Origin: Betaproteobacteria bacterium
GTDB taxonomy: Bacteria > Pseudomonadota > Gammaproteobacteria > Burkholderiales > Usitatibacteraceae
Direction of reading: 5' to 3'
DNA: 64,000 bases
NCBI GenBank assembly: GCA_016720925.1
Contig: JADKJR010000005.1
Coordinates: 186,001-250,000, forward strand
This document shows positions 57,293 through 64,000 of the stretch, piece after piece. Within the stretch, counting starts at the first letter, position 1. Each line of letters starts with the position of its first letter. The notes beneath the pieces were generated by a model that saw nothing but the letters and a program-made list of their open reading frames with translations, was not told the origin of the DNA and made no database searches. Both the position numbers and the translations under genes were made by a program.

Positions 57293-57818
57293 GCGCCTGA
57301 TGCCTGCAGCAATGGCTGTGATTGGCGCCATATTACTGGCAGTTGCCACACAGGGACATGCGCAGGCTTTGTGGAAATATACCGATAAGGACGGAAAAGT
57401 TACCTATTCCGACAAGGCGCCCAAGAAAGGCGAGACTGCGCAGTTAGTGAATAGCGACCCGTCCGCAAACATCATGGATGCGCCAAAAAATGCGCCGCAA
57501 GGTGTATTGCAGAAGTCGCCCGAGATGAAATCCCGCGACAGTGAGCGCGAGATTCAGCGCAACGCGCTACGGGAAGCGCTTGATGCCGCCAAGGTTGAAC
57601 TCGAGGCGGCCAAAGCCACGTTGGAAGAAGGGCGTGCGCCATTGCAGGACGAGGTGCAGATCGTTGTCGGCCGTGGGCAGAACGGTGCGGCAACGGGTGC
57701 CAATGCCGTCAGTCGCAAACCGGCGTATTACGCTAGAATTTCTGTGCTGGAAGAGGCCGTAAAGAAGGCAGAGGATAAAGTTGAGACCGCCGAGCGAGAC
57801 TATCGGCGCTCCCCCTGA
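57279..57818 (+). CDS. DUF4124-domain exported protein
   Basis: From ATG 57279 (AAGGAG 7 bases upstream) the protein is 179 residues: signal peptide (cleavage near GHAQAL), DUF4124 domain with LWKYTDKDGKVTYSDKAP, then a charged coiled-coil tail (REALDAAKVELEAAKATLEEG). Unknown function, periplasmic. It converges with tsaD. Confidence 0.9.
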   Translation: MQRRERLMPAAMAVIGAILLAVATQGHAQALWKYTDKDGKVTYSDKAPKKGETAQLVNSDPSANIMDAPKNAPQGVLQKSPEMKSRDSEREIQRNALREALDAAKVELEAAKATLEEGRAPLQDEVQIVVGRGQNGAATGANAVSRKPAYYARISVLEEAVKKAEDKVETAERDYRRSP

Positions 57819-57823
57819 AAAGC

Positions 57824-58867
57824 TTAAGAACTCGAGAGCTCAACTTCCGATAGCGCCCAGCGCGGTCTGATATTAAACGAGGAAGGTTGGCGGCCAAGTA
57901 ATCCCGGATCCGCCTGAATGTGCAGCGCCGCGGCAAACGCAATCATCGCGCCATTATCCGTACACAAGTCGAGCGGAGGATAAAACACCGTTGCCCCTCG
58001 CTGCGCGGCCTGCCGACTTAGATGCTCCCGCAAGCGCCGATTCGCACCTACTCCGCCGGAGACGACCAGCCGCGACATGCCAGTTGATTTCAATGCGGAA
58101 AGAGATTTTGCCACCAGGACATCGACTGCGGCCGCTTGGAATCCAGCGGCGATATCAGCGCGGCATCGATCATCAAGGTTGGCACTCTTCGCGAGTTTTG
58201 CTTTCAGTGTCAATACCGCGGTCTTAAGTCCACTGAAGCTGAAATCAAGGTCGCCGCTGGTAAGCATCGGACGTGGCAATTTGTATCGGCCTGCATCCCC
58301 TGACTCGGCCAGTTTGCTCAAGGCAGGCCCACCGGGATAGCTCAGCCCCAGCAACGAGGCGGTTTTGTCGAACGCCTCGCCGGCCGCATCGTCGACGGTT
58401 TCTCCAAGCAAGCGATACCTGCCGACACCTTCCACCGCCATCAATTGGGTGTGCCCGCCTGATACCAACAGTGCGACGAACGGAAAATCCGGCCGCGGTT
58501 TGGTCAACAAAGGTGACAAAAGATGGCCCTCTAGATGGTGAACGTGTATCACCGGCCTTTGTAGCGCCGCCCCCAGTCCGGCGGCCAAACTGGCGCCAAC
58601 CAACAGTGCCCCACCCAACCCTGGACCCTGTGTGACAGCGATCGCACCAATGTCATTAAGTGAGCGCCCGCTCTCATTAAGCGCAATTTGAATTAGCGGG
58701 ATTAACCGCTGGATATGATCGCGCGACGCTAACTCTGGTACGACTCCGCCATACGCGGCGTGCATCTCGACTTGGGAGTACAACTGATGCGCCAATAGGC
58801 CCGCGTCACTATCGTAGAGCGCGACGCCGGTTTCATCACACGATGTTTCCAGACCGAGGATCAGCAT
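57824..58867 (-). CDS. tsaD: tRNA threonylcarbamoyladenosine transferase TsaD
   Basis: Catalytic subunit for the t6A37 modification of tRNA. MLILGLETSCDETGVAL at the start, metal-binding HVHHLEGHLLSP, LLVSGGHTQLM, KTASLLGLSYPGGPALSK, VSGGVGANRRLREHL and DNGAMIAFAA. Start at 58867; upstream codons in frame are not family-like. Divergent from rpsU, as in many proteobacteria. Confidence 0.96.
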   Translation of the reverse strand: MLILGLETSCDETGVALYDSDAGLLAHQLYSQVEMHAAYGGVVPELASRDHIQRLIPLIQIALNESGRSLNDIGAIAVTQGPGLGGALLVGASLAAGLGAALQRPVIHVHHLEGHLLSPLLTKPRPDFPFVALLVSGGHTQLMAVEGVGRYRLLGETVDDAAGEAFDKTASLLGLSYPGGPALSKLAESGDAGRYKLPRPMLTSGDLDFSFSGLKTAVLTLKAKLAKSANLDDRCRADIAAGFQAAAVDVLVAKSLSALKSTGMSRLVVSGGVGANRRLREHLSRQAAQRGATVFYPPLDLCTDNGAMIAFAAALHIQADPGLLGRQPSSFNIRPRWALSEVELSSS

Positions 58868-58905
58868 TGAGGGCACTAGAGTAGGCGAAGCGAAGATCGA
58901 CGCAC

Positions 58906-58934
58906 TTGGCAAAAAGTGCCTAAGTCGTTATTAT
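58906..58934 (+). promoter_or_regulatory. Sigma-70-type promoter of rpsU
   Basis: TTGGCA (58906-58911), 17-base spacer, TATTAT (58929-58934), about 92 bases upstream of the rpsU start. Good match to both hexamers with ideal spacing. Confidence 0.75.
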
Positions 58935-59026
58935 ATTGGGCTCTCCGTCCTGCGGAGGGCAGTTTTACAACTTCAGACCCACAATTCCTCAGGGATTGGC
59001 TGGGCATAACTAGAAAGGTAATTTGA

Positions 59027-59236
59027 ATGTTAGTTCGATTGAAAGAAAATGAGCCGTTCGATGTGGCGTTGCGCCGCTTCAAGCGTGCCATTGAAAAGAC
59101 CGGTCTGCTGACGGAGCTTCGTGCCCGTGAGTTCTATGAAAAGCCTACCGCTGAGCGCAAGCGCAAGCATGCCGCCGCCGTGAAGCGCCGTTTCAAGCGG
59201 CTGCGCAGCCAAATGCTGCCGCCGAAGCTGTACTAA
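59027..59236 (+). CDS. rpsU: 30S ribosomal protein S21
   Basis: A 69-residue basic protein with LKENEPFDVALRRFKR and REFYEKPTAERKRKHAAAVKRR, the S21 signature. First gene of the macromolecular-synthesis block. AGGTAA precedes the ATG. Confidence 0.97.
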   Translation: MLVRLKENEPFDVALRRFKRAIEKTGLLTELRAREFYEKPTAERKRKHAAAVKRRFKRLRSQMLPPKLY

Positions 59237-59312
59237 TCAGCCCGGACGTTTAGAATTATTTCAAGGCAGGTGACAAACGTCCCCTGCCTTTTTTCCTTTC
59301 TGGAGATATCAA

Positions 59313-59756
59313 ATGACATTGCGCGAAAAAATCACGGAAGACATGAAGGCTGCAATGAAAGCGCGCGAATCTGAAAAACTGGGGGCAATTCGTTTGCTGC
59401 AAGCGGCGCTCAAACAGAAAGAGGTCGATGAACGCATTGAGCTGACCGATGATCTGGTGCTGGCGATCATCGAGAAAATGCTGAAACAACGCAAGGATTC
59501 GATTGAACAATACACGGCAGGCAATCGCCTAGATCTCGTCGCCAGGGAAGAATTCGAAGTCAACGTCTTGTCGGCTTACATGCCAGCACAGCTATCGGAT
59601 GCCGACGTGGATGCCATTCTGACCGGCGTAATTGCCGAAACCGGCGCAACATCCGCCAAGGATATGGGCAAGGTCATGAATGCGTTACGGCCTAAAGTCG
59701 CCGGACGCGCGGACATGGGCCGGCTTTCCGGGTTGGTTAAAGCGCGGCTTGGATGA
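59313..59756 (+). CDS. GatB/YqeY-domain protein
   Basis: A 147-residue protein: EDMKAAMKARESEKLGAIRLL, IEKMLKQRKDSIEQYTAGNRLDL and GKVMNALRPKVAGRADMGRLSGLVK. The YqeY domain resembles the tRNA-binding tail of GatB; the role of the free protein is unclear. Placed between rpsU and dnaG as usual. Confidence 0.95.
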   Translation: MTLREKITEDMKAAMKARESEKLGAIRLLQAALKQKEVDERIELTDDLVLAIIEKMLKQRKDSIEQYTAGNRLDLVAREEFEVNVLSAYMPAQLSDADVDAILTGVIAETGATSAKDMGKVMNALRPKVAGRADMGRLSGLVKARLG

Positions 59757-59781
59757 TTGCCGTGCTTTCGCGTTGCAACGG

Positions 59782-59806
59782 GCCCCGCGCTGCGGGGCTT
59801 TGTTTT
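59782..59806 (+). terminator. Hairpin with T-run between yqeY and dnaG
   Basis: Stem GCCCCGC/GCGGGGC with a 3-base loop followed by TTTGTTTTT. It could act as an attenuating terminator that lowers dnaG expression relative to rpsU, as known for this operon in other bacteria. Confidence 0.75.
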
Positions 59807-59832
59807 TGCGTGAGCCGTATAATCAATAGGCC

Positions 59833-61641
59833 ATGATTCCGCAGGATTTTATCCAACAATTGCTCGCCCGCGTCGATATTGTCGACGTGATAGACAAACA
59901 CGTGAAGCTCAAGAAGGCCGGTCAGAACTATTCTGCCTGCTGCCCGTTTCACAACGAAAAAACCCCGAGCTTTTCGGTGTCACCCACCAAACAGTTCTAT
60001 CACTGCTTCGGATGCGGCGTGCATGGCACCGCCATATCGTTCCTGATGGAGTACTCCGGGATGGGCTTTCGCGATGCCGTTCAGGAGCTTTCGGAAAACG
60101 TCGGCATGACTTTGCCTGTGGAGGCAAATCGGGAAGAATCCCTTGAGCGCGCCAAGGAAGCGGCGAGTCTCGGCGAAGTGATGCTCGCAGCGATGAACTT
60201 CTACCGTCGCGAGTTGAAACGTACCCCGAAAGCCATCGATTACTTTAAAAGTCGCGGCGTTTCGGGAGAAATTGCCGCCAAATTTGGCCTTGGCTATTCA
60301 CCAGACGATTGGCAGGGACTGAAAGGAGCCGTCGAGGATTACACCGCCTCGGCATTGAATGAATGCGGCCTCGTTATCGATAACGATGAGGGCAAGCGGT
60401 ACGACCGCTTTCGTGATCGCGTCATGTTTCCGATTCTGGACGCGCGCGGAAATGTCATTGGATTCGGCGGTCGTGTCATCGGGCAGGGTGAACCGAAATA
60501 TCTGAATTCGCCGGAGACGCCGCTGTTTGAAAAGGGTCGTGAACTGTATGGACTGTTTCAGGCGCGGCGGGCGATTCGGGATTCCCAAACCGCGATTATC
60601 GTTGAGGGCTACATGGATGTCGTGGCCCTTGCCCAGGCTGGCGTCGAAAACGCCGTGGCGACCTTGGGCACGGCGACGACGCCGACCCACGTGCAAAAGT
60701 TGTTGCGGATGGCGGATAACCTCGTGTTCAGTTTTGACGGCGACAAGGCAGGTCGCAAGGCCGCGTGGCGGGCATTGGAACAGTCATTGCCTGTGCTCGC
60801 GGATGGCAAGGACGTGCGTTTCCTGTTTCTTCCCGCCGAGGACGACCCGGATACCTTTGTTCGACGCTTGGGCAAAGAGGCGTTCCTTGCGGAACTGAAG
60901 ATTGCCAAGCCGCTATCTGCGTACCTGTTCGATGAGCTTTCGTCGCAAGTCGATCTCGACAATGAAGAAGGCCGCTCCCGTTTCCTCACCTACGTCAAAC
61001 CACTCATTTCGCAAATCACCGCTCCGGCAATGGCAATGATGCTGCAACGAAAACTGGCGGACCTGATCGGACTAGGCTTGGTTGAAATACAACGTTTGAT
61101 TCCAATTGCATCGGCCAATGCCCCGCAATCCACCGCCGAGCATCGGGAAGCGACATCAAAACAGTCCGGCAACGCGCCAGATCGGCCAAAGGGTGAACGC
61201 GGATTCTCACGCAACAGATTTCGCGGCCCCGAGCCGGGCGCCCCGGTTCCGCGGCGCAAATCCTCTCCCGCCGGGCTGGCTGCGCAGATCATTGCCAGAA
61301 TTCTTCTGAAGCCCGGGTTGGCCGGCCGCTTTGACATTACGGTTGCCGATGATGATCCATCCGTGGTTGGTGTTGCGTCGCGTGTCGCCGCCTTTGTGCG
61401 CGATCATGATTTCGAGGTAACCCAGGCGCAGGTTATCGAGCATTTTCGCGGTTCCGCGGATGAGAGTGAACTGGAGCGAGCCGCGTGTCACCCTTTGCTC
61501 ACGGACATGGAAACCGCGCACCCGGATTTTGATCTTGACGCAGAGTTTGACGAGGCCTTGGCGCGCCTTCGCGATGAAGCGATTGCCGCACAGAAAAAAA
61601 GCGAAACCCTGCGTCGTGCGCGAGACATGGGGTTGAGTTAA
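59833..61641 (+). CDS. dnaG: DNA primase
   Basis: Makes RNA primers for replication. Zinc-binding domain CCPFHNEKTPSFSVS ... YHCFGCGVHG, catalytic core with FRDRVMFPILDARGNVIGFGGR, toprim motifs IIVEGYMDVV and SFDGDKAGR, and a C-terminal helicase-binding region. Full length at 602 residues. Confidence 0.97.
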   Translation: MIPQDFIQQLLARVDIVDVIDKHVKLKKAGQNYSACCPFHNEKTPSFSVSPTKQFYHCFGCGVHGTAISFLMEYSGMGFRDAVQELSENVGMTLPVEANREESLERAKEAASLGEVMLAAMNFYRRELKRTPKAIDYFKSRGVSGEIAAKFGLGYSPDDWQGLKGAVEDYTASALNECGLVIDNDEGKRYDRFRDRVMFPILDARGNVIGFGGRVIGQGEPKYLNSPETPLFEKGRELYGLFQARRAIRDSQTAIIVEGYMDVVALAQAGVENAVATLGTATTPTHVQKLLRMADNLVFSFDGDKAGRKAAWRALEQSLPVLADGKDVRFLFLPAEDDPDTFVRRLGKEAFLAELKIAKPLSAYLFDELSSQVDLDNEEGRSRFLTYVKPLISQITAPAMAMMLQRKLADLIGLGLVEIQRLIPIASANAPQSTAEHREATSKQSGNAPDRPKGERGFSRNRFRGPEPGAPVPRRKSSPAGLAAQIIARILLKPGLAGRFDITVADDDPSVVGVASRVAAFVRDHDFEVTQAQVIEHFRGSADESELERAACHPLLTDMETAHPDFDLDAEFDEALARLRDEAIAAQKKSETLRRARDMGLS

Positions 61642-61890
61642 CTTCGCTTAGCCAAGCGCAGGCCGGTAACAGGCCACCACCGGGTGTCCGCCCCCTTGAA
61701 TTACCGGTCTTCCGGCCCCAAGTACCTGAACGGCTTTCGAAAAAAGCCGGATTCGGTTAAAATGTACGGTTCCCTGTTCAACAACAACGCGCGGTGAGCA
61801 TTTTTCGCGCGCAAGCATTGTTCGGGGTACCCCTTTCAGAATCTGCAATTTTCCTCACTAGCCGCTCATTCAAGCGACGGATCAAACGAC
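61642..61890. promoter_or_regulatory. dnaG-rpoD spacer with candidate promoter
   Basis: 249 bases. TTTCGA (61735-61740), 17 bases, TAAAAT (61758-61763) could be an internal rpoD promoter; the -35 match is weak. Confidence 0.35.
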
Positions 61891-63816
61891 ATGGCCCGCA
61901 AACCCAAAACCGCTCGCGACAGCGACGAGTCCCCAGTCACCAGCTTCAAAGCCGCTCGCGATGCGAAGGTTCCTGTTGACGTTGAAGCGCAAAAAACCCG
62001 CCTGAAGAGCCTGATCATGCTCGGCAAGGAACGGGGATTTCTGACATATGCCGAAATCAATGACCACCTCCCCGACGTGGTGGACGCCGAACAAATTGAG
62101 TCGATCACCTCGACCTTCAATGACATGGGCATCCAGGTTTACGACGTCGCACCCGATGCCGAAACGTTGCTGCTCAACGAGGCGGCTCCCGCTGCTGCCG
62201 ACGATGACGACGCCGAAGAGGAAGCCGCGCAAGCGCTCTCATCCGTCGATTCCGAGTTTGGCCGTACCACTGACCCCGTCCGTATGTACATGCGCGAAAT
62301 GGGATCGGTGGAATTGTTGACACGCGAGGGCGAGATTGAAATCGCCAAGCGTATCGAAGACGGCTTGAAGCACATGATCTATGCGATTTCGTCCTGTCCG
62401 ACGACAATCGAGGAAATTCTTGCATTGGCCGACAAGGTCGAGCGCGACGAGTTGCGTATTGACGAAGTCATCGATGGTCTGGTGGATCCGAATGAGGACC
62501 AGGTATCCGAAGCGGAATTGTCAGACGAGGATCTCGAAGACGAGGAAATCGAAGAAGAAGAAGAGGACGAAGACGGCTCAATCGCCGCCGCGAATCTGGA
62601 GCAACTGAAACAGGATTCGCTGGCTCGCTTCAACTCGATCCGCAAACTGCACAAGAAGATGCGCAAGGCGCTGGCCGACAAGGGGCATCGCTCGCGCGCC
62701 TACAAGGATTTGCAGGAAGAAATTTCCGCCGAACTTATGCAGATCCGTTTCTCAGCCAAGCAGGTTGAAAGCCTTTGCAACGGCCTGCGCGGACTGGTCG
62801 ATACCATTCGCCGCAGCGAACGCCATATTCAGGAGTTGTGCGTCAAAAATTCCGGGATGCCGCGCCCGCACTTCATCAAATCCTTTCCGGGCAACGAAAC
62901 CAATGTGAAGTGGATCGCCGATGAAATTGCCCATGGCAAGGGCTATGGCGCTGCCTTGGCAAAATTCAAACCGTCGATTGTCGAAAGGCAGGAAGCGCTG
63001 ATCAGCCTGCAAAAGGAAGTTGGCATTCCGGTCAAGGAATTGAAGGAAATTGCGCGCCAGATGAGTACCGGCGAAGCCAAGGCACGTCGCGCCAAGCGCG
63101 AAATGATCGAGGCCAACTTGCGCCTCGTGATCTCGATTGCCAAGAAATACACCAATCGTGGATTGCAGTTCCTCGACCTGATACAGGAAGGCAATATCGG
63201 CCTGATGAAAGCGGTGGATAAATTCGAATATCGCCGCGGCTACAAATTCTCGACGTACGCCACTTGGTGGATCCGTCAGGCGATCACTCGGTCCATTGCC
63301 GATCAGGCGCGCACCATTCGAATCCCGGTGCACATGATCGAGACCATCAACAAGATGAACCGCATTTCTCGTCAAATCCTCCAGGAAACAGGGCTTGAGC
63401 CCGACCCGGCAACCTTGGCAAAGAAGATGGAGATGCCGGAAGACAAGATCCGCAAGATCCTAAAAATCAGCAAAGAGCCGATTTCAATGGAGACGCCGAT
63501 CGGCGACGACGACGATTCGCATCTGGGCGATTTCATCGAGGATATGCAGACACTGGCACCTGATGATTCCGCTCAATACACCTCGCTGCGCGATGTGACC
63601 AAGGATGTGCTGGATTCGTTGACGCCACGCGAGGCAAAAGTGCTGCGTATGCGCTTCGGCATCGAAATGAACACCGATCACACCCTTGAGGAAGTCGGCA
63701 AACAGTTTGATGTCACACGCGAACGCATTCGCCAGATTGAAGCCAAGGCGTTGCGCAAGTTGCGTCATCCTTCGCGTTCGGAGAAGCTCAAGAGCTTTCT
63801 TGAGACCGATAGCTGA
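61891..63816 (+). CDS. rpoD: RNA polymerase primary sigma factor RpoD
   Basis: Housekeeping sigma-70, 641 residues. Region 1.1 (KSLIMLGKERGFLTYAEINDHLPD), an acidic stretch, region 1.2 (DPVRMYMREMGSVELLTREGEIEIAKRIE), the non-conserved region with a Glu/Asp run, regions 2.1-2.4 (NLRLVISIAKKYTNRGLQFLDLIQEGNIGLMKAVDKFEY and FSTYATWWIRQAITR), region 3 and region 4 (LEEVGKQFDVTRERIRQIEAKALRKLRHP). Last gene of the block. Confidence 0.98.
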   Translation: MARKPKTARDSDESPVTSFKAARDAKVPVDVEAQKTRLKSLIMLGKERGFLTYAEINDHLPDVVDAEQIESITSTFNDMGIQVYDVAPDAETLLLNEAAPAAADDDDAEEEAAQALSSVDSEFGRTTDPVRMYMREMGSVELLTREGEIEIAKRIEDGLKHMIYAISSCPTTIEEILALADKVERDELRIDEVIDGLVDPNEDQVSEAELSDEDLEDEEIEEEEEDEDGSIAAANLEQLKQDSLARFNSIRKLHKKMRKALADKGHRSRAYKDLQEEISAELMQIRFSAKQVESLCNGLRGLVDTIRRSERHIQELCVKNSGMPRPHFIKSFPGNETNVKWIADEIAHGKGYGAALAKFKPSIVERQEALISLQKEVGIPVKELKEIARQMSTGEAKARRAKREMIEANLRLVISIAKKYTNRGLQFLDLIQEGNIGLMKAVDKFEYRRGYKFSTYATWWIRQAITRSIADQARTIRIPVHMIETINKMNRISRQILQETGLEPDPATLAKKMEMPEDKIRKILKISKEPISMETPIGDDDDSHLGDFIEDMQTLAPDDSAQYTSLRDVTKDVLDSLTPREAKVLRMRFGIEMNTDHTLEEVGKQFDVTRERIRQIEAKALRKLRHPSRSEKLKSFLETDS

Positions 63817-63843
63817 TCGCGAAATTTGTCTTGTTGCCACGAA

Positions 63844-63871
63844 AACGGCCGGTATTACCGGCCGTTTTTTT
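63844..63871 (+). terminator. Intrinsic terminator after rpoD
   Basis: Stem AACGGCCGG/CCGGCCGTT with a 5-base loop followed by TTTTTTT, 27 bases after the rpoD stop. Confidence 0.9.
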
Positions 63872-63947
63872 CATGTCGTTTGATTGGCGTCAAGATACGC
63901 CTGACGGCGAGGCCTATTCTGGAATTACCAATTGGCGAGGTGAATTC

Positions 63948-64000
63948 ATGTTCAAGAACATTCTGGTACCGACCGATGGCTCAAAATTGTCAATGAAAGC
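63948..64000 (+). CDS. Universal stress protein, N-terminal fragment (partial)
   Basis: Seventeen codons are visible before the right edge, reading MFKNILVPTDGSKLSMK, the start of a UspA-family protein (ILVPTDGS nucleotide-binding strand). GGCGAGG precedes the ATG. The remainder lies outside the window. Confidence 0.85.
   Translation, partial: MFKNILVPTDGSKLSMK

Overview
The window looks like a chromosome segment of a GC-rich betaproteobacterium. Its right third carries the familiar betaproteobacterial order rhodanese / grxC / secB / gpsA on the minus strand, then gpmA, envC, ctpA, a thiF/moeB-like gene, a DUF4124 gene, tsaD and the macromolecular-synthesis block rpsU - yqeY - dnaG - rpoD. 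The left two thirds are accessory: envelope, stress and signalling genes, many of them small lipoproteins or membrane proteins. No rRNA, tRNA, CRISPR array, transposase or prophage gene was seen.

Layout. 1-7.6 kb: the first 1016 codons of a cyclic beta-1,2-glucan synthase (runs off the left edge), a DUF4398 lipoprotein and a DUF4398/OmpA lipoprotein, and a polysaccharide synthase (GT2) overlapping an outer-membrane barrel. 8.2-11 kb: BON lipoprotein, DUF3096 protein and two related Crp/Fnr-type regulators. 11.5-19.2 kb: two paralogous hybrid histidine kinases (the second with four 426-bp tandem PAS copies and one frameshift), then a receiver-class III nucleotide cyclase gene. 19.2-24.7 kb: a minus-strand run of an unknown protein, a phospholipase-D/cardiolipin-synthase-like lipoprotein (both frameshifted), an esterase, a sorbosone-dehydrogenase-like lipoprotein and a DUF3309 protein. 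25.3-31 kb: alternative oxidase, OmpA-type protein, diguanylate cyclase, transglutaminase and the Anbu proteasome homologue. 31.2-35 kb: an Mla/MCE lipid transporter and a second transglutaminase. 35-42.6 kb: a NarX-class kinase and a cluster of small stress/envelope genes. 43-51 kb: icd, redoxin, a Crp regulator, hydrolase, 2Fe-2S protein, VanZ protein, gamma carbonic anhydrase, argB, gpsA. 51-64 kb: the conserved core block, ending in a partial universal stress protein gene.

How the genes may work together (inference). The kinases of 11.5-19.2 kb and the receiver-cyclase could link a phosphorelay to cAMP, with the cNMP-type regulator at 45.0-45.7 kb as a possible receptor. Envelope remodelling is the commonest theme: glucan synthase, exopolysaccharide pair, OmpA lipoproteins, MCE transporter, EnvC, CtpA and many lipoproteins.

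Three cross-cutting signals are not explained by the genes: (i) five intergenic copies of a long palindrome with core CTGGCGCGGCGTTT; (ii) a box TCCTAC-N17-TCCGATA in front of three envelope/small-membrane-protein genes; (iii) four single-base frameshifts, three of them in homopolymer runs, which could be real decay or assembly errors.
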